A stretch of 32,429 nucleotides of DNA from Proteiniphilum sp. UBA4084 (GCA_002383605.1 DFYK01000047.1:1-32429), one strand, 5' to 3'; positions 22,306 through 31,381 are shown, counted from the first letter of the stretch. The notes: generated by a model not told the origin, from the letters alone. A program made the numbers and translations.

Positions 22306-23037
22306 TTACTGATATTTTTTCCACAACGCATCGTGAATAATTTCCCGTGACTGGTCAATCAATGCGTTGATGTCAGAATCTTCCAGCCCTTCTGTGGGGA
22401 TAGGCTCATGAATAATCAATTCCATTTTTGACGGCTTCAGCCGGAGCGTATTCCTTTTTAAGACATCATACGGCCCGTTGATTGTCAGCGGCACAATGGG
22501 CAGCTTCATATCAAAGGCAATGTGGTAGGCACCCCGCTTAAAGCGACCCATCTTGCCGGTGCGGGAGCGGGCTCCTTCCGGAAAAACAACCATCGACACA
22601 CCACCCGCTATCTGTTTTTTGGCTTTCTCAATGGAAGCAGCACGCGTGGCAGCATTTGTATTATCCACAAAAACATGGCCTGCTTTCTCCGATGCAAAAC
22701 CCACAAAAGGTATTTTCCGCAAACTCTGCTTCTGCATCCATTTGATATTCTGATTGAGAAAACCGTAAATCAGGAAAATATCAAAGGCACCCTGGTGGTT
22801 GGCGACAAAAATATAGGAGCGGTGTGGGTCCAAATTTTCATGCCCTTTTGACTGAATACGACAAAGAGCCAGCCAGCAGGTAAAACGCGACCACCATTTG
22901 GGAGGATAATAACCCCAGAAGCTATTTCCGAAAAGAGGAGCCAGTACCATCACCAGGAGTGCCGTAATCAATGTAAGCAGGATAAACAGCGGCGCAAAAA
23001 TGATCCACTGATATAAAAAAAATAAAATTTTTTTCAC
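22306..23037 (-). CDS. plsC: 1-acylglycerol-3-phosphate acyltransferase (PlsC family)
   Basis: PlsC adds the second acyl chain to lysophosphatidate to give phosphatidate, the substrate of CdsA. The 243-residue protein has an N-terminal membrane helix (residues about 8-36). The HX4D motif lies in NHQGAFD, the substrate motif in FPEGARSRTGKMG, and the third block in PIVPLTINGP. All catalytic blocks are present. Length matches the family (about 240-250). The gene is transcribed alone, with a -7 element 28 bp upstream of the ATG. Other PLSC-domain acyltransferases, such as lysophospholipid or ornithine-lipid enzymes, share these motifs, so the acceptor is not certain. Confidence 0.88.
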   Translation of the reverse strand: MKKILFFLYQWIIFAPLFILLTLITALLVMVLAPLFGNSFWGYYPPKWWSRFTCWLALCRIQSKGHENLDPHRSYIFVANHQGAFDIFLIYGFLNQNIKWMQKQSLRKIPFVGFASEKAGHVFVDNTNAATRAASIEKAKKQIAGGVSMVVFPEGARSRTGKMGRFKRGAYHIAFDMKLPIVPLTINGPYDVLKRNTLRLKPSKMELIIHEPIPTEGLEDSDINALIDQSREIIHDALWKKYQ

Positions 23038-23064
23038 TTTTTCACGTTATTCTTCATAAACAAT

Positions 23065-23073
23065 GCAAAAATA
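23065..23073 (-). promoter_or_regulatory. -7 element (TATTTTTGC) for plsC
   Basis: This exact TAnnTTTGC on the minus strand lies 28 bp before the plsC ATG. No -33 TTTG is present at the standard spacing. Confidence 0.45.
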
Positions 23074-23236
23074 TTTATTTTTGCAAATAACCGGGACATA
23101 AACAGCTAGTTTTTCCTGCACAATAAGCTTTTTTCTACTTTAATCCATTTTTTATCCCGATTTATTTCCTTATTTGTCGAATTTTGTGTTTATTTGTGTC
23201 ACGAAATCAGTAACAAAATTATTATTCACATCACAC

Positions 23237-23521
23237 ATGAAAGAATTTGCAAAATACAGCGGTGCATTTGTAATGCTAATAGGTGTTGCCTTTTTAGTAA
23301 TACCTTTTTTTATGGGCACAACTGCCAACACGAACCTCATCATTGGGTTGGTATTGGTGATTGAAGGTTTATTGGGGCATATTTATGTGAACAACATGAA
23401 AAAAGGAAACATCATCAGCAACATCCTTTGGGCAATCATCCTATTAATTGTACCTTTTGTGATTTTCTATTTCTCTAAGAAGATTGCTTACACGGAAAAA
23501 GAAATCAGAGCTTACAACTAA
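23237..23521 (+). CDS. Small membrane protein, unknown function
   Basis: I do not recognise this 94-residue protein. It has three hydrophobic helices: around GAFVMLIGVAFLVIPFFMG, then NLIIGLVLVIEGLLGHIYV, then ISNILWAIILLIVPFVIFYF. A short charged tail (SKKIAYTEKEIRAYN) follows. This is the layout of a small inner-membrane protein. The ATG at 23237 is chosen because the extra residues given by the upstream start at 23174 look like non-coding sequence. It is followed 30 bp later by a strong terminator, which supports it as a real single-gene transcript. No promoter consensus was found in the 199-bp gap before it. Confidence 0.75.
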   Translation: MKEFAKYSGAFVMLIGVAFLVIPFFMGTTANTNLIIGLVLVIEGLLGHIYVNNMKKGNIISNILWAIILLIVPFVIFYFSKKIAYTEKEIRAYN

Positions 23522-23550
23522 TCAGACTTGATGCAGCTACGGTATAATGA

Positions 23551-23577
23551 CCCCGGGTTCACCACCCGGGGTTTTTT
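23551..23577 (+). terminator. Strong intrinsic terminator after the small membrane protein
   Basis: CCCCGGGT-TCACC-ACCCGGGG is a perfect 8-bp GC-rich stem, followed by TTTTTT at 23572-23577. On the minus strand there is no T-run, so it serves the + strand gene only. Confidence 0.9.
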
Positions 23578-23586
23578 ATGGTCGTT

Positions 23587-24381
23587 TTATTTCTCCTTCC
23601 GCAAAAATGCCAGTGCTTTTTGCATGTCCTCCGGTGTGTCGATGCCGATGGTTTCAAGCTCGGTGACCGCTACCTGAATGCGGTATCCGTTTTCTATCCA
23701 GCGTAGCTGCTCCAGCGATTCTGCTTTTTCAAGGGGCGATTGAGGCAGTTGTGTTATTTTCTCCAATACACTGGTACGATAACCATAAACACCGATGTGC
23801 TTGTAAAAAGAATGTCTTTTAAGCCAGTCCTCCTGCGGCACATCGCGCAAATAGGGAATGACGGAGCGACTGAAATAGATTGCTTCTCCTTTTTTATTGA
23901 TCACCACTTTGGGCGATGACGGATTGCACAAAGCCTGCACCCCGTCCTCTTCTCTGAAAGGTTTCACCAGCGTGGCCAGCTCCACCCCGGGAGAGCTAAA
24001 ACAATCCTTTAGCAGGTCAATCTGAGCGGGATCGATAAACGGTTCATCTCCCTGGATGTTGAGGATTACGTCAAACACCTGACCGATCTTTTTCATTGCT
24101 TCACAACAACGGTCGGTACCGCTCTGGTGATGTACCGAGGTCATCACAACCTCGCCCCCAAAAGCTTTGACCGCTTCGTAGATACGGACATCATCCGTTG
24201 CCACATATACCGCATTCACGCTTTTCTTTACCTGCTCATAGACCCTTCTGATCATCGGTTTGCCGTCCATATCGGCAAGGGGCTTACCCGGGAACCGGCT
24301 CGATGCATAGCGTGCCGGTATGATGGCAGCAAACCGGATTGTTTTATCTGTTCCGTTCAACATATAATTGAAAATTTTCAT
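23587..24381 (-). CDS. kdsB: 3-deoxy-manno-octulosonate cytidylyltransferase
   Basis: KdsB activates Kdo with CTP to CMP-Kdo for the LPS inner core, in the cytoplasm. The 264-residue protein has the nucleotide motif AAIIPARYASSRFPGKPL (about 18-35), the DVILNIQGDEPFIDP block and the C-terminal IGIDTPEDMQKALAFL. Relatives usually start just before the PARYAS motif, so the N-terminus here is about 13 residues longer. The in-frame ATG at 24363 (Met7) is a good alternative start. The ATG at 24381 lies inside the 3' end of nfeD (38-bp overlap), so the two genes are translationally close. Confidence 0.95.
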   Translation of the reverse strand: MKIFNYMLNGTDKTIRFAAIIPARYASSRFPGKPLADMDGKPMIRRVYEQVKKSVNAVYVATDDVRIYEAVKAFGGEVVMTSVHHQSGTDRCCEAMKKIGQVFDVILNIQGDEPFIDPAQIDLLKDCFSSPGVELATLVKPFREEDGVQALCNPSSPKVVINKKGEAIYFSRSVIPYLRDVPQEDWLKRHSFYKHIGVYGYRTSVLEKITQLPQSPLEKAESLEQLRWIENGYRIQVAVTELETIGIDTPEDMQKALAFLRKEK

Positions 24382-25732
24382 ATCGTTTTACCAGTACCTC
24401 TTCATCTTTTTCAATGAAGCCTTTCAGCGAAACCGCATCGTAATAGACACCATCCAGTACGACCTTTCCCGAAGGACGAAGAACGGTTGCTGCCCTGCCG
24501 GTCTTACCCACCATGGCGACTGGCTCCATCGACACGGAGACATAACCTTCCTGGTCGGCATGCAATGCGACTCTGTTCAGAATTCCCGGTTTTCCTATTC
24601 TACTCGACAGGTACAGTATAAGCGCAACACCCATCCCCACTCCCCCCAGCACCGTCATCACTGCCCGGAAGATCTCTGTAGCCGGCAACCCTTCAAAGTT
24701 AAACCGGATGTTCCCCACCAATGCCAGCAACAATGCGAGAAACACAAAGAGAATACCCAAAATTCCGGTGACCCCGAAGCCGGGAATGACAAATATCTCG
24801 AAGACAATGAAAATGAGTCCCAGTACGAAGAGTAAAACCTCCCAATTCTGGGCATAGCCAGTCAGATACAACGGCGTAAAATAGAGTATGGCGGCCGTGA
24901 TGGCGATGGCCGTGGGAAAACCTATGCCGGGCGATTGCAGCTCAAAATAGATACCTCCGATAATCAGCATGATCAGTAAGGCCTGCACCACACCATTGGT
25001 GAGAAAACCCCTGATCTTATCGTAGAAAGTGGGATTATAGGTTTCAAGGTCATAGTCGGAATATCCCAAATAGGAGACAATTAACTCATGCACACTTTCC
25101 GCAATGCCGTCGCAATAGCCCAGCTCCACAGCCTGACTGGCGGTGATGGTCAGAATCTGCGTGGAATCGGCATAGCCGGGCACCACAATTCGTTCATCCA
25201 CCATGGCTTCAGCAATGAGCGGATCACGTTTCCATTTTGAAATGGTATCACCCCCCTCTATGGTTACCTTTTTACCGTGACTTTCTGCCGTAGCACGCAT
25301 GATACCACGCATATAAGACTGATACTTGTCGGGAGCCTTGCTCCCGTCACCGCCATCCACCACCGTGGCGGCGCCCAAGGAAGCACTTTTGCGCATGAAG
25401 ATGCTGTCACAGGCAATGGAGATAAGCGCTCCGGCTGAAGCGGCGTTGTTGTCGATAAAAACATATACGGGAAGCGGGAAATTCAGAATGGCTGTACGCA
25501 TCGAGTCTGCCTCCTGCACGCCACCGCCGTAGGTATTCATATGTAGCAACACGGCATGCGCATCCTTCTGCAAAGCTTTATGCAGACCGTTCTGCAAGTA
25601 AATCCACGTATTGCTGCCGATATTCTCTTTGATGTTGATCTGGTATATCGTCACCTTTTCTCCTTGCGCATACAGATTAAAAAGAATGATCCAACCTGTG
25701 AAAACTAAGAAGATAAATCGTAATTTTTTCAT
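24344..25732 (-). CDS. NfeD family membrane serine protease
   Basis: This 462-residue long-form NfeD/NfeD1b protein starts with a signal peptide (MKKLRFIFLVFTGWIILFNL, cleavage near YAQ). A ClpP-like serine protease domain follows, with the catalytic Ser in NNAASAGALI (Ser99). After that come a cluster of transmembrane helices (about residues 245-370) and a C-terminal OB-fold domain (VGKTGRAATVLRPSGKVVLD). Such proteins cleave membrane partners or cooperate with stomatin-like proteins, but no stomatin/HflC gene lies next to it here. It is transcribed with kdsB, whose start overlaps its end. A -7 element lies just upstream. Confidence 0.92.
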   Translation of the reverse strand: MKKLRFIFLVFTGWIILFNLYAQGEKVTIYQINIKENIGSNTWIYLQNGLHKALQKDAHAVLLHMNTYGGGVQEADSMRTAILNFPLPVYVFIDNNAASAGALISIACDSIFMRKSASLGAATVVDGGDGSKAPDKYQSYMRGIMRATAESHGKKVTIEGGDTISKWKRDPLIAEAMVDERIVVPGYADSTQILTITASQAVELGYCDGIAESVHELIVSYLGYSDYDLETYNPTFYDKIRGFLTNGVVQALLIMLIIGGIYFELQSPGIGFPTAIAITAAILYFTPLYLTGYAQNWEVLLFVLGLIFIVFEIFVIPGFGVTGILGILFVFLALLLALVGNIRFNFEGLPATEIFRAVMTVLGGVGMGVALILYLSSRIGKPGILNRVALHADQEGYVSVSMEPVAMVGKTGRAATVLRPSGKVVLDGVYYDAVSLKGFIEKDEEVLVKRYENFQLYVERNR

Positions 25733-25752
25733 TTTTAACAGGGATAATGGAA

Positions 25753-25760
25753 CAAAGATA
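25753..25760 (-). promoter_or_regulatory. -7 element (TATCTTTG) for nfeD-kdsB
   Basis: This exact TAnnTTTG on the minus strand ends 20 bp before the nfeD ATG. The closest upstream box (ATTG at 25783-25786) gives a 22-bp spacer. Confidence 0.5.
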
Positions 25761-25876
25761 ACATCAACTAAATGATTTTACCCAATCTTTGTTGAACAAA
25801 ATCCTTGTGGGGCTAAAAATTTTTGTTCATTAGAAATAGATTTTGTATTTCACTGGTCAATTTCATTAAAAATGTG

Positions 25877-25884
25877 TATATTTG
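25877..25884 (+). promoter_or_regulatory. -7 element (TATATTTG) for the HPPK-like gene
   Basis: This exact TAnnTTTG ends 17 bp before the ATG at 25902. It overlaps an earlier in-frame ATG at 25872, so 25902 is the better start. No -33 box is seen. Confidence 0.5.
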
Positions 25885-25901
25885 TAATTCAATTTATCAG
25901 T

Positions 25902-26357
25902 ATGAGCACTATTTTACTTAGCATAGGATCCAATACATTCGCCAAAACAAATATAGACAAAGCAAAGCGAATGCTTACCCGGCTTTTTCCTGAGATCATG
26001 TTTACACAGCCCATCCTTACCGAGCCCGATGATGAAAAATATTCATATCTTTTCCGCAATGTATTAGCCAAAGCAGAGACAGAGATGACACCCGAGGAGG
26101 TTATCGACAAGATCAAACAAACCGAACGGGCTGTAGGACGCTCACCAAAAGATAAATACATTGGTAAAGTAATTATCGACATCGATCTCTTGCAATACAA
26201 CAACGAAATACTCCGCCCCGTCGATCTTGAACGCGATTATGTACGGCAGTTGCTGGTTACACTCCCGCAGGCAGCGTTGCCGTCAACGAGCGAAACGCCC
26301 GAAGCAGCAGCCCCTGGTGCCGGGATTTATGACGATGATACCGATCCGGAAGATTAA
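25902..26357 (+). CDS. Divergent HPPK (FolK)-like protein
   Basis: This 151-residue protein resembles 6-hydroxymethyl-7,8-dihydropterin pyrophosphokinase. It has the N-terminal LLSIGSNTFAKTNIDKAKRM, a middle MTPEEVIDKIKQTERAVGR and the Mg-binding pair in VIIDIDLLQYNN. Several standard features are weak or missing. The usual GPR before the DxD motif reads IGK, and the C-terminal P-H-P-R-x-x-x-R-x-F-V-L block is reduced to LERDYVRQLL. The last 25 residues are a low-complexity Ala/Glu/Asp tail. It may be a specialised or inactive paralogue, with a canonical folK elsewhere, so no symbol is given. Its stop codon overlaps that of the convergent rel gene by 4 bp. Confidence 0.75.
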   Translation: MSTILLSIGSNTFAKTNIDKAKRMLTRLFPEIMFTQPILTEPDDEKYSYLFRNVLAKAETEMTPEEVIDKIKQTERAVGRSPKDKYIGKVIIDIDLLQYNNEILRPVDLERDYVRQLLVTLPQAALPSTSETPEAAAPGAGIYDDDTDPED

Positions 26358-28552
26358 TTAAGCCTCGTCACCGACTTCACCCCTTTTACCGCTTTCAGTT
26401 TTTTGATCAGTTGCTCCATCATGGAGGTGTTGGCGATCATCACCGAGATGTTTCCCTGAAAAAGCCCGTCGTTTGAATCAATGGAGATGGACCGCATTTG
26501 CACGCCCTCTTCTTTTGAGATGATGGACATCAGGTTGGCCACGATGTTGATCTGGTCATTGCCGATCACCCGCAGCACGATGGTGTAGCTGGATGATCCC
26601 GTGGTTCCCGACCAGCGGGCTTTCAACACACGATAGCCATACCGGGAAAAGAGATCATGGGCATTCGGACAATTGATGCGGTGAATCTTGATGCCCTGTG
26701 AGGAAACAAAACCAAAAATCTCATCCCCGAAAATCGGATTGCAGCATTTTGCCAGTTTATAATCGATCCCTGTCAGGTTCTGGTCGATCACCAGCTCATC
26801 GGTACTCTTATAATCCTGCGTGGGGGGCTTCATGGTGAAGTTTTCGGCACTCACCGGAAGATGTGCATCCCTGCTCTCTTCCTCCCTGTTCTCCAGCTCC
26901 AGATAACGGTCGATGATCCAGTTCACCTCCATCTTTTCGGCTGCAATATCCACATAAAAATCGGTTACCGTCTTATACCTGAGTTTTTTGATCAGCTGCA
27001 TCAAATGTGCATCATCCACCTCAATCTTGCGGTTCTTCATCCTGCGCAACAGGGTCTCCTTGGCAATGTCCACCTGCTTGCCTGCTTCCTCCTTGAGAAG
27101 CTGCCTTATTCTGGTGCGCGCTTTCGCGGTGACAACGAAGTTCAGCCAGTCCTGCTTGGGTGTCTGGTGGGCAGAGGTGTTGATCTCCACCTGATCACCG
27201 CTTTTCAGCTGGTGCTTGATGGGTACATTTTTGCCGTTCACACGCCCCGACATGCAGGTAGCCCCCAGTTTTGAGTGGATGGCAAAAGCAAAATCAAGTA
27301 TGGTGGCTCCTTTGGGAAGCTTGAAGAGATCACCCTTGGGTGTGAAAACAAAGATCTCCTCTTCGTAGAGATCCAGTTTGAAATCGGTCAGCTTCTGGCT
27401 CAGGTTGGCTTCATTGTCTTCAAGCGACTCACGCAGTGAGCTCAGCCAGTTGTCCAAGGTAGACTCCTCCTTCACTCCCTTGTACTTCCAGTGAGCTGCC
27501 AGTCCCCGCTCCGCAATCTCGTCCATTCGTTTTGTCCGTATCTGCACCTCCACCCACCGGGCCTTGGGGCCCATGACCGTGATGTGAAGCGATTCGTATC
27601 CATTGCTCTTGGGAATGGAAAGCCAGTCCTTGAGCCGCTTCGGATTGGGCTGATACATATCGGTGATGATGGAATAAACCTGCCAGCATTGCGCCTTCTC
27701 CTGCTCGGCAGGCGCATCGAGGATCACACGGATGGCAAAGAGGTCGTAGATATTCTCAAACTCTATTTTCTGCTTCTTCAGCTTGTTGAGAATGGAATGA
27801 ATCGATTTGGTGCGCCCCTTGATGTCATATTTTAACCCTGTCTTCTCAAGCCGTTCCTTCAACGGTTCAATGAATTCCTGAATATATTGCTCGCGCGATC
27901 GTTTTGTCTCGTTCAGTTTCCGGGCAATGAAATCGTAGTTGTCGCGGTCGGTATACTTCAGACAGAGGTCCTCCAGCTCCGACTTAATCGTGTAGAGCCC
28001 CAAACGATGGGCCAGCGGAGCATACAGATAGGTGGACTCCACCGACAGATCAAGCCGCTGTGAACGATCCGAACCTTTTGCGTCGCGCATCAGCTGCAGC
28101 TGCCGCGCAATCATAATAAAGACCACCCGGATATCCTCGGCCATCGAGAGCAACAGGCGCATATAATTCTCAGATTCCACGGTAGACCGTCTGTCGGTGA
28201 ACTCGCCCACCTTCTTCAACCCCCGGAGAATCAGCTCCACCTCATCACCAAAGAGTTTCTTTGCCTCAGCGAGTGTATACTCTTCATTTCTTACCGGACG
28301 AAAGAGCAGCACAGCACAGACGGTGGGTTGCTTTAACCCGATCTCGTCTATTGTAATGAGAGCCGTCCGCATCTCAAGCAACAGCGCATAAAATGCTTCC
28401 TCCCTGTTTTCATTCGCCTGTGCCAGCGATTTCTGCAATATCTCCTTCAAATACAGCACCTTCTCTCTCTCCCAGGCTTGTCTCAAAAATGAGTATAGCC
28501 TGCGATAAAGTCGCAGAAATTCATGCCAGTTGGTGAAAATGAAATCTGTCAT
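26354..28552 (-). CDS. relA: Rel-family (p)ppGpp synthetase, hydrolase domain degenerate
   Basis: This 732-residue long RelA/SpoT homologue makes the alarmone (p)ppGpp. An N-terminal HD region is present but degenerate: the usual LLHDxxED reads LLFRPVRN, and ADRxHNMRT reads ARQLQLMRD, so hydrolysis is unlikely. The synthetase domain is intact (GRTKSIHSILNKLKKQKIEF, then RLKDWLSIPKSNGYESLH). It keeps the R-x-K-D signature usually found in bifunctional Rel. A TGS domain (IFVFTPKGDLFKLPKGAT), a Cys-rich region (LAKCCNPIFGDEI) and a C-terminal ACT domain follow. Bacteroidetes commonly carry a RelA-like and a bifunctional enzyme; this looks like the former. It is divergent from the beta-mannosidase gene. 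Confidence 0.9.
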   Translation of the reverse strand: MTDFIFTNWHEFLRLYRRLYSFLRQAWEREKVLYLKEILQKSLAQANENREEAFYALLLEMRTALITIDEIGLKQPTVCAVLLFRPVRNEEYTLAEAKKLFGDEVELILRGLKKVGEFTDRRSTVESENYMRLLLSMAEDIRVVFIMIARQLQLMRDAKGSDRSQRLDLSVESTYLYAPLAHRLGLYTIKSELEDLCLKYTDRDNYDFIARKLNETKRSREQYIQEFIEPLKERLEKTGLKYDIKGRTKSIHSILNKLKKQKIEFENIYDLFAIRVILDAPAEQEKAQCWQVYSIITDMYQPNPKRLKDWLSIPKSNGYESLHITVMGPKARWVEVQIRTKRMDEIAERGLAAHWKYKGVKEESTLDNWLSSLRESLEDNEANLSQKLTDFKLDLYEEEIFVFTPKGDLFKLPKGATILDFAFAIHSKLGATCMSGRVNGKNVPIKHQLKSGDQVEINTSAHQTPKQDWLNFVVTAKARTRIRQLLKEEAGKQVDIAKETLLRRMKNRKIEVDDAHLMQLIKKLRYKTVTDFYVDIAAEKMEVNWIIDRYLELENREEESRDAHLPVSAENFTMKPPTQDYKSTDELVIDQNLTGIDYKLAKCCNPIFGDEIFGFVSSQGIKIHRINCPNAHDLFSRYGYRVLKARWSGTTGSSSYTIVLRVIGNDQINIVANLMSIISKEEGVQMRSISIDSNDGLFQGNISVMIANTSMMEQLIKKLKAVKGVKSVTRLN

Positions 28553-28579
28553 CGTTCGGTTTTGTGCATTATTGAACTA

Positions 28580-28587
28580 CAAATTTA
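28580..28587 (-). promoter_or_regulatory. -7 element (TAAATTTG) for the rel gene
   Basis: This exact TAnnTTTG on the minus strand ends 27 bp before the rel ATG. No convincing -33 box was found. Confidence 0.45.
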
Positions 28588-28643
28588 CGATTTTCTGTGA
28601 AAGTGTGCCTTTTCCGCAGGTAAAATAACCTTCTTGTTGTTGC

Positions 28644-28675
28644 TTTGTGGGTTCGCGAACAAATCGTTATATTTG
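28644..28675 (+). promoter_or_regulatory. Consensus promoter for the beta-mannosidase
   Basis: TTTG (28644-28647), a 20-bp spacer and TATATTTG (28668-28675) match the Bacteroidetes consensus exactly. It implies a start near 28682, which rules out the in-frame codon at 28647 and supports the ATG at 28713. Confidence 0.75.
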
Positions 28676-28712
28676 CGCAGTTATTTTCACAGTATATCCC
28701 TATTTCCCCTGT

Positions 28713-31301
28713 ATGAGAAAAATTGTATTTCTGTTTTTTTTTCTGATATCCTGTATGCTTGCAGCACAACAAAATGAGACCCTGTCCCTGAACGGGGGAT
28801 GGCAGTTCAGACAAGTGAATAAGTCCGGACAAAACAGGGCTGCGGACTCCTCTGCCGGAGAATGGTACGCAGCAGAGGTACCCGGGTCGGTTCAGCGTGA
28901 CCTGATCCGTCACGGTCTGCTACCCGATCCCTACTATGGCACCAACGAAAAAAAGGTACAGTGGGTGGAAAATGAAAACTGGGATTTCAAAAAGACATTC
29001 CTTGTCTCGGCTGCACAGTTGCAACATGACGATGCGGTAATCTTTTTTGAGGGACTCGATACCCACGCCGATGTGTTTCTGAACGGCTCACGCATCCTGC
29101 AATCCAACAACATGTTCATCAGCCATAAGATACCGGTGAAAAATATGCTCAAAGAGGGGGAGAACCTACTCTATATCCGTTTCTACTCTCCCATTGAGAC
29201 CATGATGCCAGCTCGGGAAACATTTGGCTTCGAGTATCCGGCAGGAAATGATCACAGAGATGAAAAACTGAGCGTGTATAACCGCAAGGCACCCTACCAC
29301 TTTGGGTGGGACTGGGGCATCCGCATGGTGCAGATGGGCATCTGGAAACCGGTATCCCTTCTCTTTTATAACAAGGTCCGCATCGAGGATTACTACGTGA
29401 AACAGGTATCAGTCAGCGAGCAGGTGGCAAAAATTGAAAATCAGATAGAGATCTTCTCTTTGTCGGAGCAGCCGCTAAAAGCCACCTTGTCGGTAGAACA
29501 GAGCATAAAAGGTAGCAAGCCGCAAAAAAGCAACAAAGAGATCACACTCCTGAAAGGGGAAAACAGGGTCAACCTCCCGCTCGAAATATCCGCTCCCAGA
29601 CTGTGGATGCCGATACATTGGGGAGAGCAGCACCTATATGACTTCACTGCGAAGATCGTGGTGGATGGCAGCGTGATCACCGAAAAAACAGTCAGAACCG
29701 GACTGCGCACCGTCCGTCATATTGCCGAAAAGGACGCACACGGCAGCTCCTTCTACTTCAAGGTGAACGGCATCCCGCTGTTTGCCAAGGGAGCCAACTA
29801 CATCCCGGGGGAGATTCTCATCACGCAGCAGGACAGCGCCTACTATGAAAAGATGTTCAATCATATCGAAGATGCCAACATGAACATGGTGCGCGTCTGG
29901 GGAGGTGGCATCTACGAAAATGAGGAGTTCTACCGCCAGGCCGATGAGCGGGGTATCCTGGTGTGGCAGGATTTTATTTTCGGCTGTACACCCTACCCCT
30001 CCGACGATGCTTTTCTTGCCAACGTGAGGGAGGAAGCTGTCTACAACATCAAACGGCTGCGCAACCACGCCTCACTGGCCTACTGGTGCGGCAACAACGA
30101 GATACTCGAAGGGTTAAACTACTGGGGATGGGACAAACAATATCCCAAAAAGGTGATGGATGCCTGGTTCAAAGGGTACGACAAGACCTTCCGGGAGCTG
30201 CTTCCCACCCTGGTGAAGGAGCACGATGGCACCCGCGATTATACTCACGGCTCGCCCGATGTGGCCAACTGGGGCAGACCGCACCTCTTCAACCAGGGCG
30301 ACGTGCACGACTGGGGCTTATGGTACGGAGAGCTCCCCTTTGAGGCGATGGCAGACCGGCTGCCCCGCTTTGCCAGTGAGTTCGGTTTTCAGTCGTTTCC
30401 CGAGATGAAAACCATCCGCTCCTTTGCAGAGCCTGACCAGTGGCGCCTCGATAGCGATGTGATGAAAGTGCACCAGAAAGCGTCCACAGGCAACTCGCTC
30501 ATCAAGAAATACATGGACATGTATTACCATGAACCGAAGAATTTTGAGGATTTTGTCTATGTGGGGCTGGTCATGCAGGGAAACGGCATGGAGGAGTCGG
30601 TAGAGGCCATGCGCCGCGGCCGGCCTTATTGCATGGGAGCGCTCTACTGGCAGATCAACGACAGCTGGCCGGTGGTATCCTGGTCGAGCATCGACTATTA
30701 CGACAACTGGAAAGCGCAGCACTACCGGATGCGCGATGTGCTGGCCCCGCTCGCCCTGGGCATCGCCTTCAGGGAAGACACCCTGCAGTTTTTCACCATG
30801 TCCGATTATCTGCAGGAGCGGAACAACCTGCGGCTGACCGTGCAGGTGATCGATTTCAATGCAGGAAAACAGAAGGAACTTAAAATGGAGGTCGATGCCA
30901 AAGCCAATTCAAGCAATATCGTCAGGACGATGGCCCTGGCTGAGTTGATGGGTGAATCAGACAAAGCCAACAAGATGATTCATGCCTTTTTGAGTGACAG
31001 CAAAGGAAATGTGATTTCTACGAAAGATTACTTCTTCTACTGGCCCAATAAGCTAAACCTCCCCGAAACACAGATTGATACAAAAATAAAATATGCCGAC
31101 GGGCAATATACGCTCACACTCAAGAGCACCAGGCTGGCGAAAGATGTCTTCGTGGAGATACCCGTGCAGGGTGCCCGCTTCAGCGACAACTTCATCGACC
31201 TGCTCCCGGGAGAAAAAAGAACCATCGTGATCACCTCGCCACTACTAAAAGCAGCCGACAGAACCCCTGTCACGGTGAAGCATATCCGGGAGACCTATTG
31301 A
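28713..31301 (+). CDS. GH2 beta-mannosidase, exported
   Basis: This 862-residue glycoside hydrolase family 2 enzyme should release beta-mannose from the non-reducing end of oligosaccharides. The layout is an N-terminal signal, a sugar-binding domain (LNGGWQFR...), an immunoglobulin-like domain, the TIM barrel and C-terminal domains. The acid/base is Glu463 in WCGNNE and the nucleophile Glu556 in ASEFGFQSFP; these lie one off the numbering I recall for B. thetaiotaomicron BtMan2A. The signal MRKIVFLFFFLISCMLAAQQ contains both a lipobox-like LISC and an AAQ cleavage site, so lipoprotein or soluble periplasmic forms are both possible. It has its own consensus promoter. No SusC/SusD genes are in the window, so substrate context is lacking. 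Confidence 0.93.
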   Translation: MRKIVFLFFFLISCMLAAQQNETLSLNGGWQFRQVNKSGQNRAADSSAGEWYAAEVPGSVQRDLIRHGLLPDPYYGTNEKKVQWVENENWDFKKTFLVSAAQLQHDDAVIFFEGLDTHADVFLNGSRILQSNNMFISHKIPVKNMLKEGENLLYIRFYSPIETMMPARETFGFEYPAGNDHRDEKLSVYNRKAPYHFGWDWGIRMVQMGIWKPVSLLFYNKVRIEDYYVKQVSVSEQVAKIENQIEIFSLSEQPLKATLSVEQSIKGSKPQKSNKEITLLKGENRVNLPLEISAPRLWMPIHWGEQHLYDFTAKIVVDGSVITEKTVRTGLRTVRHIAEKDAHGSSFYFKVNGIPLFAKGANYIPGEILITQQDSAYYEKMFNHIEDANMNMVRVWGGGIYENEEFYRQADERGILVWQDFIFGCTPYPSDDAFLANVREEAVYNIKRLRNHASLAYWCGNNEILEGLNYWGWDKQYPKKVMDAWFKGYDKTFRELLPTLVKEHDGTRDYTHGSPDVANWGRPHLFNQGDVHDWGLWYGELPFEAMADRLPRFASEFGFQSFPEMKTIRSFAEPDQWRLDSDVMKVHQKASTGNSLIKKYMDMYYHEPKNFEDFVYVGLVMQGNGMEESVEAMRRGRPYCMGALYWQINDSWPVVSWSSIDYYDNWKAQHYRMRDVLAPLALGIAFREDTLQFFTMSDYLQERNNLRLTVQVIDFNAGKQKELKMEVDAKANSSNIVRTMALAELMGESDKANKMIHAFLSDSKGNVISTKDYFFYWPNKLNLPETQIDTKIKYADGQYTLTLKSTRLAKDVFVEIPVQGARFSDNFIDLLPGEKRTIVITSPLLKAADRTPVTVKHIRETY

Positions 31302-31381
31302 TCTTTCACGAATCGGGAGAAGAGGGAAAAGTATAAACGAGCCGGACAGACAGAGACATCACGGCATTTACGCAGCAAGAA

